Source: Loigolactobacillus rennini DSM 20253 (GTDB taxonomy: Bacteria > Bacillota > Bacilli > Lactobacillales > Lactobacillaceae). From it: DNA of 64,000 nt. Below are positions 17,754-26,323 of this stretch, piece after piece. Each line of letters opens with the position of its first letter. Positions within the stretch are counted from its first letter, which is position 1. The notes under the pieces are model-generated. The model saw nothing but the letters and a program-made list of their open reading frames with translations. It was not told the origin of the DNA and did not search any database. The stretch spans positions 41,694 to 105,693 of the forward strand of contig NZ_AYYI01000038.1 of assembly GCF_001436505.1 (NCBI RefSeq). Reading direction: 5' to 3'. The translations under genes and the position numbers were made by a program.

Positions 17754-18479
17754 TTATTCACCTCTTTCCAACTGATCATACAACTCATCAACCGATTCAA
17801 ATAAATTCTTATCATGGCCGCCAACGGCTTTGATTTTACGAATTGGCTGAACAATTTTGCACTGTTCTGGGCGTTCGAAATGAATTACACCATCTTCCAT
17901 GGTTGGCGCCGTCATTCTAACAGACAACATCGGATCGCCAGTATCGCTAGGATAATTATAACCATGGACCATTAGGCCAAAATACTGTGAAGCGACTTCA
18001 TCGTAATAACCTTCACCAGTACCAAACGGTTGCGGTTTAACGTAACCTTGACATTCTCGCGTACCCAAAAAAATATCGCGCCGGCCGCCTGCTTTTAATG
18101 CACGTTTAAATATTGCAGCATGCTTATGAATGTTGCGGTCAGCAGCTAAATCTTCCCGCTGCTGGTTCCATTCAATATGACAACGCACTTGATAACGAAC
18201 ATCCTTCAAATAAGTATAATAAGCGAGCGTATTGTGGTTAATCGCCAAACGCTTATCAAACGGCCGGACTGCTTTAGATTCCACCTGAATCGGATTCAGC
18301 ACACGTAAATCATCAATTACATAAGTAAATGTGGGCTTCCAATAAATACTTTCTGTTATCCCAATGAGGGATTGAAAAGTTGGAATCGGAAAGCTGAGTT
18401 TTTCGCCCCCGCGACTTAAAGGATCGGTAAATAAGGCATTTACGCCCCAAACTTCATATTCAAAATAATGTTCTGCCAT
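17754..18479 (-). CDS. cas5c: Cas5c (Cas5d), crRNA-processing Cascade subunit
   Basis: 241 residues. In type I-C, Cas5 replaces Cas6 as the endonuclease that cuts the repeat hairpin. Recognised by FEYEVWGVNALFTDPLSRGGEKLSF, SFPIPTFQSLIGITESIYWKP and GTRECQGYVKPQPFG. It is the first gene of the effector operon. AGAGGTGGTG precedes ATG 18479. A TATAAT lies on the minus strand at 18505-18500 as a possible -10, with a poor -35. A terminator at 18556-18583 separates it from the Mor-like gene upstream, so cas5 likely has its own promoter. Confidence 0.96.
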   Translation of the reverse strand: MAEHYFEYEVWGVNALFTDPLSRGGEKLSFPIPTFQSLIGITESIYWKPTFTYVIDDLRVLNPIQVESKAVRPFDKRLAINHNTLAYYTYLKDVRYQVRCHIEWNQQREDLAADRNIHKHAAIFKRALKAGGRRDIFLGTRECQGYVKPQPFGTGEGYYDEVASQYFGLMVHGYNYPSDTGDPMLSVRMTAPTMEDGVIHFERPEQCKIVQPIRKIKAVGGHDKNLFESVDELYDQLERGE

Positions 18480-18555
18480 TTAATCACCACCTCTAATTAA
18501 TTATAATAAGCACCTATTTTTGTTAATAGTAATTTGTAAAATAGCCAGTAACTGC

Positions 18556-18583
18556 AAAAAGCGCTATTTTTTAATAGCGTTTT
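18556..18583 (-). terminator. Terminator between the Mor-like gene and cas5
   Basis: On the minus strand, AAAACGCTATT pairs with AATAGCGCTTTT across a short A loop and ends in a T run. It would end the Mor-like gene transcript before the cas operon. Confidence 0.7.
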
Positions 18584-18669
18584 CAATTTGCTTACAACAT
18601 TTAGTATACTATACTTATAAAGTAAACTAAATTAACCATGTGGTAAAGCGTGAATTAATGGAGGCAACA

Positions 18670-18924
18670 TTACATTTTTTTAAGCTGCTCTTTCATCCAA
18701 CGCTGTGAATAACCATAATATTGTGATAATTCTTTTAAGTTTGTCCCATCATAATTTTTACGAATTAACTGACTCACTGCATTGTGATCATAGAGCCGCA
18801 TTGGATACTGCACTTGTGTGCCGCGATATTCTGCATAAACTTTTTGCATTCCTGCAACCCCTACTAATTCACTTAATCGTTTATAAGATTCGTGTAATGC
18901 GGCGACATTAATGTCATTAATCAC
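18670..18924 (-). CDS. Small Mor-like DNA-binding protein, copy 1
   Basis: 84 residues from GTG 18924 (AGGAGG eight bases upstream). Similar in plan to the Mor/C phage-activator family: a dimerisation-like helix (YKRLSELVGVAGMQKVYAEY), the RGTQVQYPMRLYD beta segment, then a helix-turn-helix NLKELSQYYGYSQRWMKEQL. It is about 70% identical by eye to the gene at 31047-31313 and more distantly related to 31412-31657. It stands directly upstream of the cas operon but is separated from it by a terminator. DNA binding is inferred; targets are unknown. Confidence 0.75.
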   Translation of the reverse strand: MINDINVAALHESYKRLSELVGVAGMQKVYAEYRGTQVQYPMRLYDHNAVSQLIRKNYDGTNLKELSQYYGYSQRWMKEQLKKM

Positions 18925-18997
18925 GATATTATCCTCCTTTCATTAATCATCTGTATTCATTATATCATAAATATAAAGAAACGAAAGAAGTATTTTT

Positions 18998-19038
18998 ATC
19001 TGTTTAAAAAGGGAGAAAAACTCCCCTTTCAAACAGAT
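18998..19038. terminator. Long hairpin between pncC and the Mor-like gene
   Basis: 18-base arms ATCTGTTTAAAAAGGGAG (18998-19015) and CTCCCCTTTCAAACAGAT (19021-19038) with a 5-base loop and one mismatch. There is no obvious T run on either strand. It probably ends pncC or insulates the two genes. Confidence 0.55.
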
Positions 19039-19128
19039 AACTATAAAGAAACCTTTCAATTCGCATGGCAACCGCCATGATAAAAATATGATACCACACT
19101 TATTTAGTAATCAAACGGTCATCTTACT

Positions 19129-19590
19129 TTAGCGTAAATAACTCGCTAATAATTCTAATCCTGCTTGGCAACTTTGTGCCATAATTTCCTGCGGTTCTCC
19201 AGAAAAATGATAAGTCTTTGCCGTATCAATCGCCTGTCCAGCTAAACCAATACAAACGGTACCCACTGGTGTACCATCTAAATCGTTTGGACCCGCTGCA
19301 CCAGTGAAAGCTAGTGCAAAATCAGTTGCTACAATTTTACGAGCACGTACAGCCATCTTAAGCGCAACCTGCGGACTAACGACGCCATGTTGCGCAATTA
19401 AGTGCTCCGGTACGCCTAAAATTTTAGTTTTCGCTGTGGTTGCATAAGTGATAAAACCGCCGGGATAAACTGCACTTGCCTGTGGTGTCGCTGCCAACTG
19501 GCTTTGAAAAGTACCACTGGTTAAACTTTCTGCACTGGTTAAAGTGAGCTGTCGCTTCGCTAAAAGCTGGGCTAACTGGCTAAAATCCAT
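19129..19590 (-). CDS. pncC: CinA C-terminal domain protein, nicotinamide-nucleotide amidase
   Basis: 153 residues, the stand-alone CinA C-terminal domain that deamidates NMN to NaMN. Family motifs: LTSAESLTSGTFQSQLAATP, YPGGFITYAT, HGVVSPQVALKMA, ALAFTGAAGPNDLDGTPVGTV. ATG 19590 is chosen because GGGAG precedes it; upstream in-frame starts add 15 residues without homology. It lacks the N-terminal molybdopterin-binding-like domain of full CinA. Single gene. Confidence 0.9.
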   Translation of the reverse strand: MDFSQLAQLLAKRQLTLTSAESLTSGTFQSQLAATPQASAVYPGGFITYATTAKTKILGVPEHLIAQHGVVSPQVALKMAVRARKIVATDFALAFTGAAGPNDLDGTPVGTVCIGLAGQAIDTAKTYHFSGEPQEIMAQSCQAGLELLASYLR

Positions 19591-19661
19591 TTTATCCACT
19601 CCCATATTTTTCACCAGCATAGCAAACTTAGTCATCCGAGCAAACTAATATGCAAACAACT

Positions 19662-19705
19662 AAAAAAGCAGTGTCAATCAGTTAATTGCTGATTCACGCT
19701 GCTTA
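19662..19705 (-). terminator. Terminator of the lpdC-gacP pair
   Basis: On the minus strand GCAGCGTGAATCAG pairs with CTGATTGACACTGC around CAATTAA, followed by six T. It lies just past the stop of the transporter gene. Confidence 0.85.
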
Positions 19706-19710
19706 TTTCA

Positions 19711-21087
19711 TTACATTAAGCCTAGTAAATGGAACCAAGCGGTCATTACCAACGCAACAATAAACATCACACCAGTTAACGGAATCCCTAAGCGCATGAC
19801 TTCTTTTTGACTATAACCACCAGTATCTGGCTCATTACCAACTAAAATTGCCAAGTTGTGAAACGGTAAAATATAATGAAGGTTTACAACTGAAAAAATA
19901 ATTAGCGACACAGCTAATGGACTAACACCTAATTGTGCTGTTGCTGCAACCAATGCAGGAATCGTTACTCCCATTACTGCAATAACAGAGCCCATAAACA
20001 TATGAATAAAAATTGCAAATACAGTAATTAGTAAAGCTAATAAATAAATATTGTGTGGCATTGATGCAGGTAAAATCACCTTAGCAATCCAACGGTTCAT
20101 TCCAGTACTAGCACCAACATCACCAATAGCAATTGCAGATGTCAAAAATACTAAGACATTAACTGGAACGCCACGCCATGATTTAGCAGTTAACACCTCG
20201 CCAATAACTGGTAAACTCATTAATAAGGCGACTAACAATGTGATCCAGCCAACATCAATTCCTGTTAGCCCGCTAGTTAGCCACAAAATAATGGCAATGA
20301 CCAACCAAATGATGGTTCGGATTTCCTTTTCTGATAGTTTGCCTAAAGCCTGTTGCTTTTCTTTTAATACAGCAAAATCAATTGAAACCGGCTTTGTCGG
20401 TTTAAATAATAGCATAAATAACAACATGGTGATAATTGCAGCAATGATCATCGGCACACCCATATAGATGAAATACTGAATAAAGGTTGTCTTCACTCCT
20501 GAATCAGCAACTGCCAATGGATTCAAAGTGGAGTCACCAGTTAAAAAGACGCCGGATAAAGGACATGCAGCCGCAAAAACGGCTAAACCAATTTTAGACC
20601 GGTCAACTTGTGGCATGTGTGCACTTTTAGCAACAACTCCCATTACTGACATAATCAGAAAAGCTCGCGGCCATGGATGAGGAATCAACAAAGCCAAAAT
20701 TAACGTCAAAATAAAAATCGAAATAATGATCCCATTCCACGAACGGACAAATTTTATAATGAAGGCATACGCAATCCGCTCGCCAAAACCAGAATCACGA
20801 ACCGCACCCGCAATCAAATAAGCCCCGATGACTAACCACATAATTGAGCCTGTCCAAGATGATGAAAATACCTGCACTGGTGTTGCAACATTTAGTACGA
20901 TGAGCAACATGAGATAAACACCACCAACATAAGCGGGTTGTGCGATCTGAAAGGCCCACCAGACAACCGTCATCAAAGTTAAAGCAAGATCAAGCTTCCC
21001 AGCATGCGATAAACCAGTTAAAGGCAGTAAATCCACAATCGCAAAAACGATCAGCCCGCTGATAAAGCCAATGACTTTTTTGTTCAC
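19711..21087 (-). CDS. gacP: SLC13/DASS-type anion permease, probable gallate transporter (GacP-like)
   Basis: 458 residues, about 12 hydrophobic segments, of the divalent anion:Na+/H+ symporter group. Visible: GLSHAGKLDLALTLMTVVWW, IMWLVIGAYLIAGAVRDSGFGERIAY and NLHYILPFHNLAILVG near the C-terminus, the region of the family's conserved substrate loop. In Lactiplantibacillus plantarum the gallate permease GacP (about this size) is encoded next to lpdC; here the gene lies 130 bp downstream of lpdC on the same strand and ends at a terminator. Substrate is inferred from that pairing. Confidence 0.75.
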   Translation of the reverse strand: MNKKVIGFISGLIVFAIVDLLPLTGLSHAGKLDLALTLMTVVWWAFQIAQPAYVGGVYLMLLIVLNVATPVQVFSSSWTGSIMWLVIGAYLIAGAVRDSGFGERIAYAFIIKFVRSWNGIIISIFILTLILALLIPHPWPRAFLIMSVMGVVAKSAHMPQVDRSKIGLAVFAAACPLSGVFLTGDSTLNPLAVADSGVKTTFIQYFIYMGVPMIIAAIITMLLFMLLFKPTKPVSIDFAVLKEKQQALGKLSEKEIRTIIWLVIAIILWLTSGLTGIDVGWITLLVALLMSLPVIGEVLTAKSWRGVPVNVLVFLTSAIAIGDVGASTGMNRWIAKVILPASMPHNIYLLALLITVFAIFIHMFMGSVIAVMGVTIPALVAATAQLGVSPLAVSLIIFSVVNLHYILPFHNLAILVGNEPDTGGYSQKEVMRLGIPLTGVMFIVALVMTAWFHLLGLM

Positions 21088-21217
21088 ACTAAATTACCTC
21101 CAAACATACTGTTTTTTAAATTTATCTTCACTGTTTGAATTGAATTTTTTATTAAAATAAGGCAATAAAAAACCGCAAGCCCGTATAAACGGTCTACGAA
21201 CTTCCGGCACTAAAACT

Positions 21218-22690
21218 TTATTTCAGATACTTTTGCCAATCTTTAACTGCCATAAAATGTGCCCGTTTAAATTGATCTTTCATATCAAACGGCACTGTAC
21301 CATCAATGACCAGTTTAGATGACATCCCACGAAAACGAATTGATTTAGGATCATATTGCGGCCGTTCAGATGGGTCTAAGGGATGATTTCGCATTCCAGG
21401 CAAGACCATTAAGTCTTGATCAGCTTGGAAGCGTGTATTCATTGTCCAGATAACGTCATTCATGTCGAAAATATCCACATCTTCATCCACTAAGATAACT
21501 GTTTTCAGCTCTTTAAATGCGGAAAAGGCTAGTAAAGCGGCCTGTCTTTGAATCCCTTCATCAGCTTCGTTTTCTTTATGAATTTGCATAATGGTCATTA
21601 ATTTACCGCCACCAGCTGGGGGATTATAAACATTCAACACCTTACCTGGAATGGCCCGGTTAACTAACTGTAAAATGCTGGCTTCAGTCGGAATACCGGC
21701 CATGCTGACGTGTTCTTCACTAGGGCCAATGACAGATTGCATAATTGGATTGTCCTTGCGATGAGTGACAGCAGTGACTTTAATCACTTGTAAAGCTGGG
21801 TTAGCATCACCATCATAACCAGGAAATTCTGGCATTGCTTTACCTGTATGCGTATTAATATCTTCCTGAATTCGCTGGTTTGGCATAATGTAGCCTTCTA
21901 ATGTGTACTCAGAACGTGCAATTGCTTTTTCATCAACTGTTACACCTTTTACTAAATCAACAGGTTGTTGTCGAATCGCACCAGCCACGCCCAATTCGTT
22001 ATAGCCAATTGGTGTTGTTGGCGGTTCAAAAGTTGCGCCAATGGTAATTGCTGGGTCTAAACCAATACTGACAGTAATCGGCATTGGTTTATTCGCCTTT
22101 TCATATTCAGCAGCAAATGCACCGATATGCCGGCCACCAGGCATAATGTAAATGCCAATTTTATCCTTACTTTCTAAAACCATCCGGTGAATGGTCACAT
22201 CACTTTTAGTCTTTGCCATGTTAGAACCTAAAACGACGCCAACTGTAACGTAAGGGCCAGCATCTTCTGGTGTATTCGTCGGTGCCGCCACTAATTTACG
22301 AATATCAAAATCACTGTCTGTCGCATGGTGAACAACTTCATGGGCCGGTGCTTCAGCCTCACTAACCGTCTGGGGCCAAATTGGATTAGAAACTGAATCG
22401 TTTAAAAACTTGCCTAAAGTTTGATAATCATGGTGAAACATTGCGCCAACTCGCTTGCGACTAGCCATTAGACCCATCAACACACGAGTTTGCGAGAAAC
22501 CTTTGACGTGATTAAACATCATTGCCGGGCCTTCTTGCGTTGGCCGTTCAACCGTCCCACCAGCACCAATGTAGCGATAAACGCCAGATAGTTCCGCATT
22601 CGGATCAATTTCAACATCTGTCTCATGATATTGGCCAGGGAGTTGCTTTAGCTCTGCTAATACTTTTCTTAAATCATATTTATCAGTCAT
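21218..22690 (-). CDS. lpdC: UbiD-family decarboxylase, probable gallate/protocatechuate decarboxylase LpdC
   Basis: 490 residues, the same length as L. plantarum LpdC. UbiD family enzymes use prenylated FMN to remove carboxylate from aromatic acids. Signature regions: GPAMMFNHVKGFSQTRVLMGL, MVLESKDKIGIYIMPGGRHIGA, ITIGATFEPP and VILVDEDVDIFDMNDVIWTMNTRF. The product would convert gallate to pyrogallol or protocatechuate to catechol. The prenyltransferase partner (LpdB/UbiX) is not in the window; in L. plantarum it also lies apart from lpdC. Followed by the GacP-like permease. Confidence 0.88.
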   Translation of the reverse strand: MTDKYDLRKVLAELKQLPGQYHETDVEIDPNAELSGVYRYIGAGGTVERPTQEGPAMMFNHVKGFSQTRVLMGLMASRKRVGAMFHHDYQTLGKFLNDSVSNPIWPQTVSEAEAPAHEVVHHATDSDFDIRKLVAAPTNTPEDAGPYVTVGVVLGSNMAKTKSDVTIHRMVLESKDKIGIYIMPGGRHIGAFAAEYEKANKPMPITVSIGLDPAITIGATFEPPTTPIGYNELGVAGAIRQQPVDLVKGVTVDEKAIARSEYTLEGYIMPNQRIQEDINTHTGKAMPEFPGYDGDANPALQVIKVTAVTHRKDNPIMQSVIGPSEEHVSMAGIPTEASILQLVNRAIPGKVLNVYNPPAGGGKLMTIMQIHKENEADEGIQRQAALLAFSAFKELKTVILVDEDVDIFDMNDVIWTMNTRFQADQDLMVLPGMRNHPLDPSERPQYDPKSIRFRGMSSKLVIDGTVPFDMKDQFKRAHFMAVKDWQKYLK

Positions 22691-22727
22691 AACCGTATTT
22701 CCTTTCCAACTGATTAACTATGATTTC

Positions 22728-22815
22728 AGTATAGAAAGCTATAAACAAAGCTTCAAATCGCATTTAGCTCGTTGTTATGCCTAAATGGAATGAAGTAAAT
22801 TGTGTTTTATACAAT
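22728..22815 (-). promoter_or_regulatory. Probable lpdC promoter with upstream dyad
   Basis: On the minus strand, -35 TTGAAG (22756-22751) and -10 TATACT (22733-22728) with a 17-base spacer. Upstream lies the dyad ATTGTATAAAACACAAT (22799-22815), placed where an activator such as a LysR-type regulator could bind. No LysR gene is in the window. Confidence 0.5.
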
Positions 22816-22887
22816 GACATACTTTTTTAATATCAGATTATCAATTGCCTCAATAACATAAATTAAGCTTAGTAATAACCGTTTAAT

Positions 22888-23541
22888 TTAAAGTAATGTG
22901 AAATGATTTTTATAATAACTAATCTGATCTGCCTGTTGCATCTCGCCTAATGTCGTTGATAACGCGGAGCGCTCAACACCTAGAAAATCTGCCATTTCCT
23001 GTCGATTATAAGGAATCAATAAGGATTTACTTTTTTGCTTTTGTTGTTCCAATTGCAAATAAGTAAGTACTTTATCCGCAATTCGTCGTTGTGATAAAAT
23101 TTCAACTTTTTGATTAAGTAACAAATTTTTTTGTGCAAAAATTTGTAATAAATTAACTATCAGTTGCTGTTGGGCCGTTAACGGTGTTAGTTTAAACAAA
23201 TTTTCAGGACGGAAAAATAAAATCTTAGTAGTAGTAATTGTATCAACTGCAACCGATAGTGAATGATGCTTTGTACAAGCATAAGCTTCACCAAAAATAT
23301 CGGATACACCAACTTTTGCTAGAATTGTCCGGTTTCCTTTTGCATTCTCCTTAACAATTTGAACTTGCCCAGCGCAAACCAGGCCAAAACTAGGTACTGT
23401 TGCCCCAACTTGCCAAACCCGTGTGTTAGCAGTAAATGTTTTTAAAGTTGGTTTTATGGCAGCTAATAATGCTGGTAGTTGGTGGCGTTTAATCTGGTTA
23501 AATAATTTTGCTTGTAAAATCACTGAATAAAATTGTTGCAT
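22888..23541 (-). CDS. Crp/Fnr-family regulator, probably controlling hcp
   Basis: 217 residues from ATG 23541 (AAGGAG upstream; an upstream TTG is less likely). Cyclic-nucleotide-binding-like beta barrel (about residues 25-125) with GNRTILAKVGVSDIFGEAYAC, then a dimer helix KNLLLNQKVEILSQRRIADKVLTYL and a winged HTH IPYNRQEMADFLGVERSALSTTL. The N-terminal four-cysteine cluster of E. coli FNR is absent. Divergent from hcp, as HcpR-type regulators often are, so nitrosative-stress sensing is a reasonable inference. No other neighbour fits better. Confidence 0.85.
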   Translation of the reverse strand: MQQFYSVILQAKLFNQIKRHQLPALLAAIKPTLKTFTANTRVWQVGATVPSFGLVCAGQVQIVKENAKGNRTILAKVGVSDIFGEAYACTKHHSLSVAVDTITTTKILFFRPENLFKLTPLTAQQQLIVNLLQIFAQKNLLLNQKVEILSQRRIADKVLTYLQLEQQKQKSKSLLIPYNRQEMADFLGVERSALSTTLGEMQQADQISYYKNHFTLL

Positions 23542-23555
23542 CTTTTCTCCTTTTC

Positions 23556-23569
23556 GTTGGAATTCCAAC
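23556..23569. promoter_or_regulatory. Perfect palindrome between the Crp/Fnr gene and hcp
   Basis: GTTGGAATTCCAAC is a 14-base perfect palindrome 15 bp upstream of the regulator start and about 65 bp upstream of hcp. Its TTGG..CCAA half-sites are of Crp/Fnr-operator type, so it is a candidate autoregulatory and hcp-control site. Confidence 0.4.
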
Positions 23570-23632
23570 AGCTTTGCAGTTATAAAAACGCTATCATTTT
23601 AATATAAACATAAAATATGGAAGGTGAACACA

Positions 23633-25201
23633 GTGGCAGTTAAAGAAAAAATGTTCTGTTTCCAATGTGAACAAACCATGCGTGGCATTGCGTGTGAACA
23701 AATGGGAGTTTGTGGTAAAACTGCTGATACAGCTAACCTACAAGACGATCTAGTGGGTGCTTTAATTGGCTTAGCAAAAGTCCTACCACCTGGTAATATT
23801 AGCAGCCCATTGGCACGGCTAGTTCTTGATGGCTTATTTGTCACTTTGACCAACGTCAATTTTGATGATCCTGCCATTCAAATGGTTGTTGAACAAGTAA
23901 GGGCCGCGGCAACCGATGTCGAAATCTATGATATGCAAAAAATTTGGCACGCAGAAAATGAAGATATCCGTTCCTTGAAAACTTTAATTCTCTTAGGACT
24001 TAAAGGAATGGCAGCATATGCGCATCAGGCAGCTGTCTTAGGTTATGTTGACACCGCTGTTAATAATTTTTTCTTAGAAGCTTTACAGGCCGTTGGCAAC
24101 GATCAAGCTGAGCAATCGGATTTACTAGCCCTAACTATGAAAACTGGGCACGTTAACTTTACAGCTATGCAGCTATTAGATCAAGCCAATACAGAGGTCT
24201 ATGGGAAACCGGAGCCAACTGAAGTTTCTTTAACGATTGAAACAGGACCTTTTATTGTTATTTCAGGACACGATCTTTATGACTTAAAACAATTACTGGA
24301 ACAAACAGCAGGTAAAGGCATCAATGTTTATACCCACGGCGAAATGTTGCCAGCGCACGGTTATCCAGAATTAAAGGCCTATTCACAACTAAAAGGCAAC
24401 TTTGGTACCGCATGGCAAAACCAACAAAAAGAATTTAAAAACATGCCGGCACCGGTTCTTTTCACTACTAACTGTATCATGCCAGTACGTAAAAGCTATC
24501 GTGACCGAGTTTATACAACCTCAGTTGTTGGTTATCCCGAAATGATTCACATTGGCGCTGATAAAGACTTTACACCATTAATTAATCAAGCCTTAGCACT
24601 CGGGGGCTATAGTGAGCCTCAGCCATTAACGGGTATTAATGGTGGCCATACTGTTACGACTGGCTTTGGCCATGACTTCGTATTATCCCAAGCTGACACA
24701 GTGATTAAAGCAGTTAAAAACGGTGATTTACAGCATATCATTTTAGTTGGTGGCTGTGATGGCGCTCGCGTTGGCAGAAATTATTATACAGAGTTTGTAG
24801 AAGCGGCACCAGAAAATACATTAATATTAACTTGTGCCTGTGGCAAATTCCGCTTTAACGACTTAAATCTTGGCACCGTTGCCGGGTTACCGCGAATGAT
24901 GGATATGGGTCAATGCAATGACTCTTATTCAGCTATCAAAGTAGCCTTGGCATTGGCAGACGCGTTGAATTGTGAGGTTAATGATTTACCGCTCACTTTA
25001 GTCCTATCTTGGTACGAACAAAAAGCGGTTAGCATTCTACTAACCTTATTAGCTTTAGGCATTAAAAACATTCGCCTAGGACCAAGTCTGCCAGCTTTCA
25101 TTTCACCAAATATCCTTGATTACTTACAGGAAAACTTCGCACTGGCACCGATCACTACTGCTAAAGCTGATTTAGCACGAATATTAACACCACAAGTATA
25201 A
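23633..25201 (+). CDS. hcp: Hydroxylamine reductase / hybrid cluster protein
   Basis: 522 residues. Hcp reduces hydroxylamine and acts on nitric oxide in anaerobes. The N-terminal cluster motif CFQCEQTMRGIACEQMGVC has spacing C-X2-C-X8-C-X5-C, the form that binds a [4Fe-4S] cluster. Hybrid-cluster ligands are visible later: FTTNCIM, GGCDGARVGRNYYTEF, LTCACGKFRFNDL and the Glu/His region GINGGHTVTTGFGHDF. GTG 23633 is chosen, with GGAAGG ahead; GTG 23624 or ATG 23651 are alternatives. Ends at a strong terminator. Confidence 0.95.
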   Translation: MAVKEKMFCFQCEQTMRGIACEQMGVCGKTADTANLQDDLVGALIGLAKVLPPGNISSPLARLVLDGLFVTLTNVNFDDPAIQMVVEQVRAAATDVEIYDMQKIWHAENEDIRSLKTLILLGLKGMAAYAHQAAVLGYVDTAVNNFFLEALQAVGNDQAEQSDLLALTMKTGHVNFTAMQLLDQANTEVYGKPEPTEVSLTIETGPFIVISGHDLYDLKQLLEQTAGKGINVYTHGEMLPAHGYPELKAYSQLKGNFGTAWQNQQKEFKNMPAPVLFTTNCIMPVRKSYRDRVYTTSVVGYPEMIHIGADKDFTPLINQALALGGYSEPQPLTGINGGHTVTTGFGHDFVLSQADTVIKAVKNGDLQHIILVGGCDGARVGRNYYTEFVEAAPENTLILTCACGKFRFNDLNLGTVAGLPRMMDMGQCNDSYSAIKVALALADALNCEVNDLPLTLVLSWYEQKAVSILLTLLALGIKNIRLGPSLPAFISPNILDYLQENFALAPITTAKADLARILTPQV

Positions 25202-25246
25202 ACCGATAAGGCTAAAGGGACTAAGACCTAATCCAGATACTAATAG

Positions 25247-25294
25247 AAAACAGGAAGAAGATTCTCAAAAATAAAAAATCTTCTTCCTGTTTTT
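25247..25294. terminator. Bidirectional terminator between hcp and manA
   Basis: AAAACAGGAAGAAGATT (25247-25263) pairs with AATCTTCTTCCTGTTTT (25278-25294 approximately), followed by T on the plus strand and T-rich on the minus strand. It ends hcp; the convergent PTS operon stops about 115 bp to the right. Confidence 0.9.
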
Positions 25295-25408
25295 TATGAA
25301 ATCTATTCTTAATAACTGAATTTTAAGAACCTGTGTCTAAAACACATATTAACACTCGCTATAAGAACTTGACAGGGTATCATTAAACATCGAATTTATA
25401 GTTATAAT

Positions 25409-26314
25409 CTAACGCCAGTATAAATTTGGCGTAGCAATCATAACCTCTGCAGATCCCATAAACTGAACTGTTTCATGCGGTAACAGCATAACACTTTGCC
25501 CTTGATTAATATTCATATTGTTGTAACTTAATTGTCCAGACAATACTGTAATTGCACAAGCAATAGTTGCATTATTAAAGTATTTAGCATTGTTAAAATA
25601 CTGATGATTCAAACTATATGCTCGTTCAGTTAAGCTTTGAGAATTCTTTAAGCACCTCTTTTTAGGTGAATTTTCTATTATTAAATTAGTGCAAGCATCT
25701 TTAAGATTCAATTGCCTTTTTTCTCCATTTAGATCGTTACGATTATAATCAAAAAAACGATAGGTAATATTAGTTGCTTGTTGCACTTCATACACTAATG
25801 CCCCTTTTTTAATTGCATGGATAGTTCCTGCAGGGACATAAAAATAATCTCCAATTTTTACTTTAATTCTATCAATAAATTTTAAAGTATTCCGACTAAT
25901 TCTTTCCTTATCTAGAGTATTTTGAAATTCTTTTTTTATACCAGCAAGAAAGTATCCGCACGTAGACGAATTTATAATATACCACGATTCATCTTTGCCA
26001 TATAGATATCCCTTTTTCCTAGCAAACTTGGTTGTTGGATGTACTTGTACACTTAAGTCTTCATCCGCCCCTAAAATATCAATGATAAGGGGATATTCTT
26101 CACCTGGTTGCAGCCCTAAATAACTTGGCTTTATTAATGTTAGATCCTGTAAAGTACTTTTTACGCCGCTATCCGTATCAAAAGTTAAACAATTAATTCC
26201 TGAAAGACCAGATACTGTATAAACCGATCCACTGCAATTAGAGGTACTGCCATATGTCTTTAAGCGTGGTGTTCCCCAAATACGATTTTTAAATATGGGT
26301 TGTAAAAATAACAT
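25409..26314 (-). CDS. manA: Mannose-6-phosphate isomerase, class I
   Basis: 301 residues. Zinc enzyme interconverting mannose 6-phosphate and fructose 6-phosphate. Cupin signature: NRIWGTPRLKTYG, DLSVQVHPTTKFAR (Gln and His zinc ligands), SWYIINS, YVPAGTIHAIKKGALVYEVQQATNITYRFFDYNR. Last gene of the PTS operon, 9 bp after the IID gene, which supports mannose-type sugar use. AGGAGAAG precedes the ATG. Confidence 0.92.
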   Translation of the reverse strand: MLFLQPIFKNRIWGTPRLKTYGSTSNCSGSVYTVSGLSGINCLTFDTDSGVKSTLQDLTLIKPSYLGLQPGEEYPLIIDILGADEDLSVQVHPTTKFARKKGYLYGKDESWYIINSSTCGYFLAGIKKEFQNTLDKERISRNTLKFIDRIKVKIGDYFYVPAGTIHAIKKGALVYEVQQATNITYRFFDYNRNDLNGEKRQLNLKDACTNLIIENSPKKRCLKNSQSLTERAYSLNHQYFNNAKYFNNATIACAITVLSGQLSYNNMNINQGQSVMLLPHETVQFMGSAEVMIATPNLYWR

Positions 26315-26323
26315 TTTCTTCTC

